Assembly (NCBI RefSeq): GCF_041270065.1
Contig: NZ_CP065958.1
Span: 3,906,001-3,970,000 of the forward strand
Length of the DNA stretch: 64,000 nt
From: Streptomyces fradiae
GTDB taxonomy: Bacteria > Actinomycetota > Actinomycetes > Streptomycetales > Streptomycetaceae
Reading direction: 5' to 3'
Shown here: positions 47,433-56,829 of the stretch, in pieces
How positions within the stretch are numbered: the first letter of the stretch is position 1
How the letters are laid out: every line of letters begins with the position of its first letter
Position numbers and translations under genes: made by a program
The notes under the pieces: model-generated
Database searches by the model: none
What the model was told of the DNA's origin: nothing
The model's input: only the letters and a program-made list of their open reading frames with translations

Positions 47433-48398
47433 TCAGACCGCGGGGGTCTCGGCGAGCTTCTCGCTGTCAGAGAGGGCCGCGAGGAAGCGCTCGGCGTCGA
47501 GGGCGGCGGAGCAGCCGGTACCGGCGGCGGTGATGGCCTGACGGTAGGTGTGGTCGACGACGTCGCCGGCACCGAAGACGCCCGAGAGGTTGGTGCGCGT
47601 GGACGGCGCGTCGACCTTCAGGTAGCCCTCCGCGTCCAGGTCCAGCTGGCCCTTGAAGAGCTCGGTGCGCGGGTCGTGGCCCACGGCGATGAAGAGGCCC
47701 GTCACCGGGAGCTCGCTGGTCTCGCCCGTCTTGGTGTTGCGCAGGGTCAGACCGCTGAGCTTCTGGTCACCGTGGATCTCGGCGACCTCGCTGTCCCAGG
47801 CGAACTTGATCTTCGGGTCGGCGAAGGCGCGCTCCTGCATCGCCTTGGAGGCGCGCAGGCTGTCCCGGCGGTGGACGATGGTGACCGACTTGGCGAAGCG
47901 CGAGAGGAAGGTGGCCTCCTCCATCGCGGTGTCGCCGCCGCCGACCACGGCGATGTCCTGGTCCCGGAAGAAGAAGCCGTCGCAGGTGGCGCACCAGGAG
48001 ACACCGCGGCCGGACAGGGTGTCCTCGTTGGGCAGGCCGAGCTTGCGGTGCTGGGAGCCGGTGGTGACGATGACGGCCTTGGCGCGGTACACGTTGCCGG
48101 CGGTGTCCGTGACGGTCTTGATCTCGCCGGTGAGGTCCACGGCGACGACGTCGTCCGGCACGAGCTCGGCGCCGAAGCGCTCGGCCTGGGCCCGCATGTT
48201 GTCCATGAGGTCCGGGCCCATGATGCCGTCGCGGTAGCCGGGGAAGTTCTCGACCTCGGTCGTGTTCATCAGGGCGCCACCGGCGGTGACGGCTCCCTCG
48301 AACACGAGCGGCTGCAGCGACGCGCGAGCCGTGTAGAGCGCAGCGGTGTAACCCGCGGGCCCGGAGCCGATGATGATCACGTTACGGACGTCGCTCAC
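47433..48398 (-). CDS. trxB: Thioredoxin reductase
   Basis: A flavoprotein of 321 residues. The FAD motif is [20 protein letters not shown], the redox pair is [13 protein letters not shown] (CATC), the NADPH motif is [20 protein letters not shown], and the C-terminal FAD contact is [20 protein letters not shown]. It passes electrons from NADPH to thioredoxin. The promoter in the upstream 128-bp gap matches the sigma-R consensus exactly. Confidence 0.97.
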   Translation of the reverse strand: MSDVRNVIIIGSGPAGYTAALYTARASLQPLVFEGAVTAGGALMNTTEVENFPGYRDGIMGPDLMDNMRAQAERFGAELVPDDVVAVDLTGEIKTVTDTAGNVYRAKAVIVTTGSQHRKLGLPNEDTLSGRGVSWCATCDGFFFRDQDIAVVGGGDTAMEEATFLSRFAKSVTIVHRRDSLRASKAMQERAFADPKIKFAWDSEVAEIHGDQKLSGLTLRNTKTGETSELPVTGLFIAVGHDPRTELFKGQLDLDAEGYLKVDAPSTRTNLSGVFGAGDVVDHTYRQAITAAGTGCSAALDAERFLAALSDSEKLAETPAV

Positions 48399-48470
48399 GG
48401 GTTTCTTCCTCGTCTCTGCAGACTGCTACTGCCTACGGGGGCGGTCGGATCGGTCACTCTCACCCCACCC

Positions 48471-48497
48471 AACCGATCCTACGGGGCAAGCATTCCC
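48471..48497 (-). promoter_or_regulatory. Sigma-R-type promoter of trxBA
   Basis: On the minus strand GGGAAT (48492-48497) is followed by exactly 18 bases and GTT (48471-48473). GGGAAT-N18-GTT is the consensus for Streptomyces sigma-R, which controls thioredoxin genes under disulfide stress. The -10 element lies about 73 bases before the trxB start. Confidence 0.85.
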
Positions 48498-48526
48498 GTG
48501 ACCGCAGCCCGGCACGGCGCAGAGTT

Positions 48527-49408
48527 TCAGGAGCGCGGGACGGATTCCTTCAGCAGGACCTTGCCCGGGGTGTTTCCGCCGCCGGAGGCGCAGCCGGCGT
48601 CGACCACATAGGCCTGAACCCGGGTGCTGTCGGCGCTGTCCGGCAGCACCACGAGATAGGCGGGCGTCCCCTGGTAGTCGCCCTGCCGGAAGGCGAGGAC
48701 GGGCTCTGTGCGCCCGGTGCCGGCCTTGACGCACTCGGGCAGGGCCGAGGGCAGCGCCCGCTGCTGCGGTGTGTCGCCGCCGCTCTCGGCCGACATCGAC
48801 TTGGGGGCCGCGTTCTGGTCCTGCGGAGCCTTGAAGGTGCCGTTCGGGGCGAGCAGCGTTCGTACGGTGGTCGCCACCGGCTGCCCGTCGAACCGCGGGG
48901 CGCTCGCCGCGCTGACCGACCGGTCCGCGGTGCTGTCAGGGCTCGACTGGACGAAGAACACACCCAGGCCCAGGGCGGCGACGCCGAACACGGTCCCGAG
49001 GACCGCGACCCGGCGGCGCCGGGCCGTGCGGGGGCGCCCGGGGCCACGCGTGGCGGAGGGGTGCCCGGAGGGTCGGCCGCCGGCGGGAGCGGAGGGCGTG
49101 GTGCGGGTGGGCGATGTTTCACGTGAAACACGCGCCTCGGTGTCCGGCACGGTCGCGTTCAGGAGCGCCTCGGCGGCGAGGGCGGCGTCGATCCGCCCGG
49201 CGATCTCGGCCGGCATACGGGGCGGCCCGGGGAGGGTGCCCAGCAGCCCCCGGATCTCCTCCAGGGAGTCCCGTACGTCCGCACAGAGGGGACAGCCGCC
49301 GAGGTGCTGCCGTACGGCGGCGCTTCGGGTGGGCGGGAGCAGCCCCTCGGTGAGGTCGGAGATCTCCGAGACGTCCGGGTGCTGAGTCGTGTCGGCCGCG
49401 GAAGTCAC
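48527..49408 (-). CDS. Anti-sigma factor (zinc-finger type, membrane-anchored)
   Basis: A protein of 293 residues. The N-terminal ZAS-like domain contains His-x3-Cys-x2-Cys in RQHLGGCPLCADV. A linker rich in Pro, Thr and Arg includes VSRET, encoded by a parS site. A membrane helix (about 134-153, RVAVLGTVFGVAALGLGVFF) precedes a C-terminal extracytoplasmic domain with TVRTLLAPNGTFKAP and YLVVLPDSADSTRVQAYVVD. The sigM stop overlaps its start by four bases, which identifies SigM as the target. How it is released from the sigma factor is unknown. Confidence 0.88.
   Translation of the reverse strand: MTSAADTTQHPDVSEISDLTEGLLPPTRSAAVRQHLGGCPLCADVRDSLEEIRGLLGTLPGPPRMPAEIAGRIDAALAAEALLNATVPDTEARVSRETSPTRTTPSAPAGGRPSGHPSATRGPGRPRTARRRRVAVLGTVFGVAALGLGVFFVQSSPDSTADRSVSAASAPRFDGQPVATTVRTLLAPNGTFKAPQDQNAAPKSMSAESGGDTPQQRALPSALPECVKAGTGRTEPVLAFRQGDYQGTPAYLVVLPDSADSTRVQAYVVDAGCASGGGNTPGKVLLKESVPRS
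49116..49129. other. parS: parS site inside the anti-sigma gene
   Basis: Perfect GTTTCACGTGAAAC, read as Val-Ser-Arg-Glu-Thr on the minus strand in the linker before the membrane helix. Confidence 0.95.
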
Positions 49409-50109
49409 GCGCGTCCACCTCCGCCCTTCACAGCCGCTGGATTGCTCGGTCCGGTATCCGTCGGTCCCGGCACCGGTGGGACGGATGCCCCCGGCGTCCG
49501 GTTCCTTCCCCGGTCCGAGGCCTCGTTACCCACCGTGTCCCCGCGCAGATGAGTGAGCATCGGCAGGAGTTTGGCCCGTCCGCGTGCACAGCGGCTCTTC
49601 ACGGTCCCGGTGGGGACATCGAGGATACGAGCGGCCTCGGCGACCGGGTATCCCTGCATGTCGACGAGGACGAGCGCGGCCCGCTGTTCCCCGGGCAGGG
49701 TGGCGAGCGCGGCCAGGAGCTGGCGGTGGAGGTCCTGGCGCTCCGCGGGTGCCTCGGCGGACTCGACGGGTTCGAGGAGCTGCTCGAACCGGTCCGTGTC
49801 GTCCACGGGGGAGGTGCGCCGTGAGGCCGCCTTGCGGGCCCGGTCGAGACAGGCGTTCACGGTGATCCGGTGCAGCCAGGTCGTGACGGCCGACTGGCCC
49901 CGGAAGGTGTGGGCGGCCCGGAAGGCCGACACCAGGGCGTCCTGGACGGCGTCAGCGGCCTCCTCGCGGTCGCCGAGCGTCCGCAGGGCCACCGCCCACA
50001 GGCGGTCCCGGTGCCGGCGGACGAGCTCACCGAAGGCCTCGGGATCGCCGGCCACGTGGCAGGCCAGCAGGTCCTGGTCGCTGCGCTCGTCGCGTATGGC
50101 GTCGTCCAA
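49405..50109 (-). CDS. sigM: ECF RNA polymerase sigma factor SigM
   Basis: A protein of 234 residues. Region 2 (about 12-80) has DPEAFGELVRRHRDRLWAVA and the -10 recognition part DAVQDALVSAFRAAHTF. Region 4 (about 130-185) has LPGEQRAALVLVDMQGYPVA and VPTGTVKSRCARGRAKLL. The C-terminal 45 residues are a Pro/Gly/Thr-rich tail. It lies 27 bases after the pseudokinase gene and overlaps its anti-sigma gene. Placement behind murJ suggests control by envelope state. Confidence 0.92.
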   Translation of the reverse strand: MDDAIRDERSDQDLLACHVAGDPEAFGELVRRHRDRLWAVALRTLGDREEAADAVQDALVSAFRAAHTFRGQSAVTTWLHRITVNACLDRARKAASRRTSPVDDTDRFEQLLEPVESAEAPAERQDLHRQLLAALATLPGEQRAALVLVDMQGYPVAEAARILDVPTGTVKSRCARGRAKLLPMLTHLRGDTVGNEASDRGRNRTPGASVPPVPGPTDTGPSNPAAVKGGGGRA

Positions 50110-50136
50110 CGGTGAGCCCCTCCCCCCGGTGTCGTG

Positions 50137-51849
50137 TCAGCTGGTGATCTTGATGTCCGAGATCTCGCCCCGGAATCCGCCGGGGACGCTCGGCAGGTCG
50201 GTCAGCCAGACGAGCACATAGCGCGTCTTCACGGGCTTGGCCGGAGTGAGATTCACCTGCGTGCCCGACTGCGCGGCCTGCCTGGTGAAGTCGTCGATCC
50301 GATCGGGCTGCGAGGAGAAGTTCTCGGGAGTCGTCCGGACCTCGACCGACGTGATGCCGTGGAACGCCACCTCGACCTTGGCGACCTGCTGGACCTTGCC
50401 GAGGTCGAGGATGATGCCGACCCCGTCCTTCAGGTTGCCGAACTTCGAGTTCCGTTCGTACCGCATGGTCGTCCACGCGGTGCTCGGGTCACCGTCGTAG
50501 GTGTTCTTTATGTCCTCGGGGTTCTCCCGGCCGTCGTCGCTCTGCGGGTCGAAGTCCCGTGCGTCGACGATCGTGACCGGCTTCCCGTCCGCCGTCGGCT
50601 CCTTGTTGTCCGGCTCCTGCTGCGGCTGGGTGTTCTGCGGGGTCTCGGCGCCCTTGTCCTGGTCCAGGAGCCGGTCCGCGATCTGCCAGCTGCCGAGGCC
50701 CAGGGCGGCGATCAGGAGGGCCGAGACGGCCCACTTGAGGGCCCGGCCCGTGCGGCTCTGCAGCGGGGGCGGCGGGATCACGACGGGCTGGGCGGCCACG
50801 GGACGCTGCTGGGGGCGCCCGTAGGTGCCCTGCTGGTACGTGGTGCGCTGGTACTCCGGCGGGGCCGGGAGCGGGAACTCCGGCTCCGGCGGGCGGATGC
50901 GGGGCATCGCCGCGACGGCCTTGGCGAGCTCGTCCGGGGTGGTGCAGGGCGGCTCCTGGCGCGAGGCGGTGGCCCCGTCGTTCGCGAGGGCGCGCATGGC
51001 GATCTCGGAGAGGCCGCGGTGGACGCCGGCGCGGACCTGGTCCGGGGCGAGCAGCCCGACGCCCTTGGGAAGCCCGGAGAGGCCGTAGGCGTCGTTCTCG
51101 TACGGCCAGCGCTGGGTGAGCGCCGCGTACAGCAGGGCGCCGATCGCCTCGGTGTCCGTGCGCTGGGGGCGTTCGGCGCTGATGCCGCGCAGCGCTGCGT
51201 TCACGGCGAGGCCGCGGATGCGGTACTGGCCGGTCGAGCTGCGCAGTACGGCGCTCGGGGTGAGCCGGAGGTGGGAGAGGCCCTCGCGGTGGGCGGCGGC
51301 CATCGCCTGGGAGACCTGGCTGACGAGCTGGTAGGCGTCGTGCGGCTCCATGGGGCCGGCCGCGAGCAGCGCGGTCAGCTCGGTGGAGTCGGGCAGCCAC
51401 TCGTGCACGACGTAGACGAGGTCGTTCTCCTCGACCGCGTCGAGGACCTGCACGAAGCGCGGGTCGCCGAGGAGCGCTGCGGAGCGCGCGGCGGCGAGCA
51501 CGGAGCGGGCCCGGGAGTGGTCGGCGGGCAGGATGTGCACGCCGACGGCACGGCGCAGTTTCTCGTCGACGGCACGCCAGCTGCTGAATCCGTCCAGACG
51601 GGTGACGCACTCCTCCAGCCGGTACCGCCTCGCCAGCTTGTGGCCGCTGTGCAGCTCCGGTGCCGTGATGGAAGGCTGTTCGCCGTTCTTTCGTTCGCCC
51701 GCCTTGCTCTCCGTGGCCTCGGCGGTCGTGACCGCCTTCTTCTGCGCTTCCGCCACCCCGTCGGTCGCGGCCTTGTCCGCCTTGGCGGTCAGCGGGTCGT
51801 CACCGCTGTTGTCGGCCACGTCGACGGCAGCCGTGCTACGTTCCGCCAC
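50137..51849 (-). CDS. Membrane pseudokinase beside murJ with extracytoplasmic discoidin-like domain
   Basis: A protein of 570 residues from GTG 51849 (VAERSTAAVD), with AGG seven bases before the start. Residues 70-300 have a protein-kinase fold in which the ATP-binding Lys is His105 (VGVHIL), the HRD motif is HLR with Arg195 for Asp, and the DFG triad is GLA. Catalysis is therefore not expected. A membrane helix (about 367-389) leads to an extracytoplasmic part whose end resembles an F5/8C or NPCBM-like sandwich. In mycobacteria such a pseudokinase is fused to MviN and binds FhaA after PknB phosphorylation. Confidence 0.85.
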   Translation of the reverse strand: MAERSTAAVDVADNSGDDPLTAKADKAATDGVAEAQKKAVTTAEATESKAGERKNGEQPSITAPELHSGHKLARRYRLEECVTRLDGFSSWRAVDEKLRRAVGVHILPADHSRARSVLAAARSAALLGDPRFVQVLDAVEENDLVYVVHEWLPDSTELTALLAAGPMEPHDAYQLVSQVSQAMAAAHREGLSHLRLTPSAVLRSSTGQYRIRGLAVNAALRGISAERPQRTDTEAIGALLYAALTQRWPYENDAYGLSGLPKGVGLLAPDQVRAGVHRGLSEIAMRALANDGATASRQEPPCTTPDELAKAVAAMPRIRPPEPEFPLPAPPEYQRTTYQQGTYGRPQQRPVAAQPVVIPPPPLQSRTGRALKWAVSALLIAALGLGSWQIADRLLDQDKGAETPQNTQPQQEPDNKEPTADGKPVTIVDARDFDPQSDDGRENPEDIKNTYDGDPSTAWTTMRYERNSKFGNLKDGVGIILDLGKVQQVAKVEVAFHGITSVEVRTTPENFSSQPDRIDDFTRQAAQSGTQVNLTPAKPVKTRYVLVWLTDLPSVPGGFRGEISDIKITS

Positions 51850-51977
51850 CGTCGTTCCTGCCTCCCCATCCGTTGCGCCACATCCAACAGCCATGCCAAT
51901 TGTGCCCACAGTCCGGCGCTATGCACGACACGCAGCGGTGGTTGATGGTTGTGCGAACCCCGCGCGCTCGCTTCCGG

Positions 51978-54185
51978 TCAGCGTCCGAGCCGTCCGCGGA
52001 CCATACCGACCATGGAGTTGAGCTCCGCGATCCGCATGCGCTTGGCGGCCACGAAGAACACTCCGAGCAGCACCGCACCACCCACGAGGAGCGCGACGAG
52101 CGAGCCGAGCGCGCCCTCGCCGAGCAGCTTCAACAGGCCGAAGCCGACCGCTCCGGCGACGACTGCGGCGGGCAGCGAGGCCAGGCACAGCCGTGCGTAG
52201 GTGCGCAGCACGTGCGAGCCGTCCAGGTCGCCGCCGAGGCGGTTGCGCAGCCGGCGCCAGGCGACGCCGACGCCGACCGCGTAGGCCAGGCCGTAGGAGG
52301 CGGCCATGCCGACGACGGCCCACTGGGCGGGCAGCAGGACGTAACAGACGGCCGAGGCGGCCGCGTTGACGGCGGCCACGATGACGGTGTTGTAGAAGGG
52401 CGTCCGGGTGTCCTCGTAGGCGTAGAAGCCGCGGAGCACGACGTACTGCACCGAGTAGGGGATCAGGCCGAGGCCGAAGGCCATCAGGATGAAGCCCATG
52501 CCCTGGGCGGCCTCGACGCCGCTGGAGGCGTAGAGCAGGGTGCACATCGGGACGCCGAGCGCGAGGAACGCGAAGGAGACCGGGACGATCGCGACGGCCG
52601 AGTTGCGCAGGCCCTGTGAGATGTCGTCACGGACGGCGCCCGGGTCGTCGTCGGAGGCGGCGCGGGAGATGCGCGGCAGCAGCGCGGCCATGACCGAGAC
52701 GGTGATGATGGCCTGCGGCATGCCCCAGATCAGCTGGGCGTTGGAGTAGGCGAGGAAGCCGGCGCCGTTCTTGCCGGACTCCTCGCCGGCGGCGGTGGCG
52801 AGCTGGGTGACGACCAGGACACCGGCCTGGTTGGCGAGCACGAACAGCACGGTCCACTTGGCCAGCTTGACCGTCTTGCCGAGGCCGTGGCCCTTCCAGT
52901 CGAAGCGGGGGCGGAAGCGGAAACCGGTCTCGCGCAGATACGGGATCATCGCCAGGGCCTGGACGGCCAGGCCGAGCAGGGTGCCGATGCCGAGCAGCCG
53001 GATGCCCTCGTCGGGGATCGTCTGGACGCCCATGTGGGACTCGGCGGAGGTGCCGTACACCCAGATGAACAGGCCGAACGTCACGATCATCACGATGTTG
53101 TTGAGGACCGGGGTCCACATCATCGCGCCGAACTTGCCGCGAGCGTTGAGGATCTGACCCATCACCACGTGCACACCCATGAAGAAGATGGTGGGCAGGC
53201 AGTAGCGGGCGAAGGTGACGGCGACGCTGTTGGCCGCCGCGTCGTCCGCGATGGTGTTGGACATCAGCCGGATCAGCACCGGTGCGGCGAACACGGCGAT
53301 CGCCACGATCGCGCCGAGCGCGACCATGACGAGGGTGAGGAGCCGGTTGGCGTAGGCCTCGCCGCCGTCCTCGTCGTTCTTCATGGAGCGGACCAACTGC
53401 GGCACGAAGACCGAGTTGAGGCCGCCGCCGACGGTGAGGATGTAGATCATCGTCGGCAGGGTGTAGGCGACGGTGAAGGTGTCACCGAGGAGTGCGGCGC
53501 CGAGGGCGCCGGTGATGACCAGGCTGCGGACGAAGCCGGTGAGCCGGGAGACGAGGGTGCCGGCGGCCATCACGGCGCTCGACTTGAGCAGCCCGGAGGC
53601 GCGGCCGGCCTTCTTCGGGGCGGGCGCGGGCATGGGGTTCGGCTCCGGAGCGGGCGGCGGCACCTGGCCGGGGGCCTGCTGGTCCCGGTAGAGGTGGGCG
53701 AACGCGTCGGGCTCCGGCTGCTCCTCCCCCGCATGGGTCACCAGGTCGTCGACGCCGGTGAACTGGACCGTGCGGGCGTCGTCGCCGTACGGCAGATGGC
53801 GTGAGGGGCCGTCCGGCTCGGGCGCGGGCGTCTGGGCCCACACCCGGGGGTCCGGGGCGTGCTGGGGCGCGGCGGGCTGCTGGTAGAGCGGCTGCGGCTC
53901 CGCGTAGGTGCCCGGTGGGGGCGGCGGGTGCGCGGCGCGGTCGTAGAGCGCCTCGGTCACCGGATCCTGGGCGGCCAGGTCACGGGCCTGGTAAGGGTCG
54001 TGGGTGTAGGCGTCCTGGACGTACGGGTCCTGGGCGTAGGGCTGCTGCTGATCCGGTGCGTACGGGTCAGGGGCGGCCTGCTGCGGCGGTGGCACCGGCG
54101 CAGGGCCGGGTGCCGCGGGCGTGCCACCGGACGGCGTGGTGCCACCCGCGCCCTGACCGCGGTCACCGTCGTACGGCGCGTTCAT
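51978..54185 (-). CDS. murJ: Lipid II flippase MurJ (MviN)
   Basis: A protein of 735 residues. The first 195 residues are a Pro/Gln/Tyr-rich cytoplasmic extension. The MVF/MATE fold follows, starting SSAVMAAGTLVSRLTGFVRS, with about 14 membrane helices and the characteristic GGGLNSVFVPQLVRS. It moves lipid II across the membrane. The extension is Streptomyces-like and contains no kinase fold: that domain is separate, 128 bases downstream. It follows the DUF6049 gene by 45 bases on the same strand. Confidence 0.95.
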   Translation of the reverse strand: MNAPYDGDRGQGAGGTTPSGGTPAAPGPAPVPPPQQAAPDPYAPDQQQPYAQDPYVQDAYTHDPYQARDLAAQDPVTEALYDRAAHPPPPPGTYAEPQPLYQQPAAPQHAPDPRVWAQTPAPEPDGPSRHLPYGDDARTVQFTGVDDLVTHAGEEQPEPDAFAHLYRDQQAPGQVPPPAPEPNPMPAPAPKKAGRASGLLKSSAVMAAGTLVSRLTGFVRSLVITGALGAALLGDTFTVAYTLPTMIYILTVGGGLNSVFVPQLVRSMKNDEDGGEAYANRLLTLVMVALGAIVAIAVFAAPVLIRLMSNTIADDAAANSVAVTFARYCLPTIFFMGVHVVMGQILNARGKFGAMMWTPVLNNIVMIVTFGLFIWVYGTSAESHMGVQTIPDEGIRLLGIGTLLGLAVQALAMIPYLRETGFRFRPRFDWKGHGLGKTVKLAKWTVLFVLANQAGVLVVTQLATAAGEESGKNGAGFLAYSNAQLIWGMPQAIITVSVMAALLPRISRAASDDDPGAVRDDISQGLRNSAVAIVPVSFAFLALGVPMCTLLYASSGVEAAQGMGFILMAFGLGLIPYSVQYVVLRGFYAYEDTRTPFYNTVIVAAVNAAASAVCYVLLPAQWAVVGMAASYGLAYAVGVGVAWRRLRNRLGGDLDGSHVLRTYARLCLASLPAAVVAGAVGFGLLKLLGEGALGSLVALLVGGAVLLGVFFVAAKRMRIAELNSMVGMVRGRLGR

Positions 54186-54230
54186 GGTTACCCCACCTCA
54201 TCGTCTCCGGCCGACCGGCCACGACATCGC

Positions 54231-56600
54231 TCAACGGTCCACTTTCTCACCCGGGCCCGACGGGTCGCCGCTTTCGGACCCGGTGTCCGGTGTCGGGTCA
54301 CTCGGCTGCTCGGGATCCGTGTCCTCCGACGGGGCGGCGGCCCCGGGCTCCCCGTCCTCGGCGTCGCCCGTCGCGTCGGCCTCGGTCTCCGCGGCGGCCT
54401 CCGCCTCGGCGCTGCGGGCGGCGGCGCGCTTGCGCGCGCTGTACATCCGGACGCCGGCGAGGACGAGCAGCAGCACACCGCCGGCGATGACGAGCATCAC
54501 CGTGGGGGTGATCTCGGAGACCTTCACGGTGAAGGTCATCGGATCGCCGTAGGGAGTGCCGTCCTCGGTGTAGAGCTGGGCGGTCATGGTGACCGGACCG
54601 TTGGCGTTGGCCGAGGCGTCGAACTTCACCGACTGGCTGTGTCCGCCGTCGATCTTCACCGGGCGTGCCGCCTCGCCGGTGTCGCCGTCCAGCTTCAGAC
54701 GCGTCTTGTTGCTGGACTTCAGCTTGAGGACCAGGTGGTCCACGCCCTGGAGCAGCCGGTTCTGCACGGTCACCGGGATGGTGGCGCTGCGGCCGGACAG
54801 CGTGAGGTCGGACTTCTCGAACAGCCGCACTTCCTGCGTGAGGTTGGCCAGGTAGTCCTGGACCTCCCTGCGGTAGAGGGTCGCCGAGGGCGCCTCTCCG
54901 CGCCACGAGGTCGACATCTCGCGGCTGATCGCGTTGGTGAAGGGCGGCACCACGCGGTCGGGGAAGGTCAGGATGACCTGGAAGTCGTCCAGCCGGTCGC
55001 GGGTCAGCTTCATCTGGCGGAACGCGCCGGCGTCCAGCTCCTGGGCCCGCAGCTTCTTCGGGTAGGCCGAGCTGCCGGGGACCCGCTTCGAGGCGTCGGG
55101 GTCGGACTGGGTGGCGGCGGCCTGCAGGTCGACCGGCTCCGTCCAGCGCTTCGCGGCGAGGCTCTGCAGGCCCTTCGCCATGGCCTGGGCCTGCGAGGTG
55201 CTGGGCATGCGCTGCGGCGCGACCACGACGCTGCGCTGGTCCTCGGGCAGCTCCAGGGTGATCGCCAGCGACTGGGCGAGGAACTCCTGCACGGCCAGGG
55301 TCGAGTTCTCGGCCCTGATCATCTCGCCCTGGAAGGCGGTCGACAGGCCCGCGTCGCTGACGATCGCGGTGGTGCCACCGCCGATGGGGCGGGCCGAGGT
55401 CGGCGTGTACGACAGGTCGTCGCGGAAGCTGTCGCTGCGGGCGATCACGTTCCGCGCGCCGGCGGAGGTGGCGACCGCCATGATCGACGGGTCCACGGCG
55501 CCGTCGACGGGCCAGGCGAAGTCGGTGGACGGCTTCACGTGCAGGACGGTCTCCACCGTGGTGGCGGCCAGTGCCGTCGCCTGCTGGAGGTGGCTGAGCG
55601 AGCCCGGGACGTCCTTGCCGTGGTGGGCCAGGGAGGCCAGGTCGGGGTCGGCGAAGGGCAGGGCGACGACCTTGCGGCCCTGGACGGCCTTCTCCAGGTC
55701 GTTCAGCCAGCGCTCGGCGATCGCCTGGTTCCGGCCCGGGACCTCCGTCGTGCCGTTCTTGATCATGTACGGCTCGGTCATCGCCGTCACGCTGGCCAGC
55801 AGGTCCGGGTCGATCACCCAGGTGACCGGGAGGTCCTTGCCGAGCGAGACCATCTCGTGGAGCCGGCCGCCGGGGGCCAGCTCGGCCGCGAGGTCGTCGT
55901 TCTCGAAGACCGGGGTCTGCTGCTGGTCGGCGCCCGTCTCCGCAGAGACATGGGCTGTGGAGATCAGCGGCCAGAGATAGCTGAGCTGGGTCTTCTTCTC
56001 GGTGGCCTCGGGCTGGAAGGGCAGCAGCGTCCGCTCGATGCCGAGGACCCGCCCGTAGGACTGACTCGCGGTCTGGCCGGTCAGGGAGACCCCGAGCTGA
56101 TAGACCCCGGCCTCGTCCAGTTCGAGCTTGGAGACCGGCACGGAGAGCGTGAAGTCCTTGCTCAGGCCGGCGCCCAGCCGGGGGATCTTCACCGTGTAGG
56201 GGCCGCCCAGCGGAGCCGGGTCACGGCCGTCCCGGTAGGCCTTGCGGCCGGAGACCTCGTCGATCTCGCTGCGGCTGCTCAGCCGGGGCCCGACGCGCAG
56301 ATCGACCGTGGCGTCCGTCACGGCCTGCTTGCCCTGGTTGGTGACCGTGCCGGTGATGGTGACCGTGTCGCCCTCCACCGGGGCGCTCGGGGTCAGCGTG
56401 TCGAGGGACACATCGACGGTTCCGGCGCCCTTCGTGCTCTCGGCGGCCGTCGTCCCGGCCGCCGCCGCGGCTTCGGGGGCGGGAGTGCCCGGGAGAAATC
56501 CGGCCAGTAGCGGGGCGGCGACGGCGAGTGAGGCCGTGCGCCGCAGCCAGCGGCGGGCAGGTGAGGGAACGGTCCCCTGGATAGCTGCCGCCTCGGCCAC
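54231..56600 (-). CDS. DUF6049 family secreted, membrane-anchored protein
   Basis: A protein of 789 residues from GTG 56600 (VAEAAAIQGTVPSPARRWLR). The ribosome site is weak, so the start is uncertain by some 30 codons. A signal peptide (about 17-45, TASLAVAAPLLAGFLPG) precedes Ala-rich sequence, an Ig-like segment with VTITGTVTNQGKQAVTDATV, a central domain with repeats of Asp/Leu-rich sequence, a second Ig-like segment and a C-terminal membrane helix (about 702-722). The cytoplasmic tail is Glu/Asp/Pro-rich. It heads the murJ series; its function is unknown to me. Confidence 0.82.
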   Translation of the reverse strand: MAEAAAIQGTVPSPARRWLRRTASLAVAAPLLAGFLPGTPAPEAAAAAGTTAAESTKGAGTVDVSLDTLTPSAPVEGDTVTITGTVTNQGKQAVTDATVDLRVGPRLSSRSEIDEVSGRKAYRDGRDPAPLGGPYTVKIPRLGAGLSKDFTLSVPVSKLELDEAGVYQLGVSLTGQTASQSYGRVLGIERTLLPFQPEATEKKTQLSYLWPLISTAHVSAETGADQQQTPVFENDDLAAELAPGGRLHEMVSLGKDLPVTWVIDPDLLASVTAMTEPYMIKNGTTEVPGRNQAIAERWLNDLEKAVQGRKVVALPFADPDLASLAHHGKDVPGSLSHLQQATALAATTVETVLHVKPSTDFAWPVDGAVDPSIMAVATSAGARNVIARSDSFRDDLSYTPTSARPIGGGTTAIVSDAGLSTAFQGEMIRAENSTLAVQEFLAQSLAITLELPEDQRSVVVAPQRMPSTSQAQAMAKGLQSLAAKRWTEPVDLQAAATQSDPDASKRVPGSSAYPKKLRAQELDAGAFRQMKLTRDRLDDFQVILTFPDRVVPPFTNAISREMSTSWRGEAPSATLYRREVQDYLANLTQEVRLFEKSDLTLSGRSATIPVTVQNRLLQGVDHLVLKLKSSNKTRLKLDGDTGEAARPVKIDGGHSQSVKFDASANANGPVTMTAQLYTEDGTPYGDPMTFTVKVSEITPTVMLVIAGGVLLLVLAGVRMYSARKRAAARSAEAEAAAETEADATGDAEDGEPGAAAPSEDTDPEQPSDPTPDTGSESGDPSGPGEKVDR

Positions 56601-56829
56601 GCGTCGCCCGTCCTCGTCGTTGTCTGTGGTGTCAGTGGTGTCGCTGGTGGTTCCCGGTTGCTGTGTCCAGGCATGGTAACGATGCACGCGGGCGCCAAGT
56701 GCCGGGGACTGCTCCAGCCGATGGGCCGGAGCGGACCGGGAGCGGACCGGGAGCGGACCGGACAGCGGGCCGGACGGCGGGAGAAAACGGGGACGTCGCG
56801 GTGGGCCGGTGCACGTACCCTTTTCTGTT

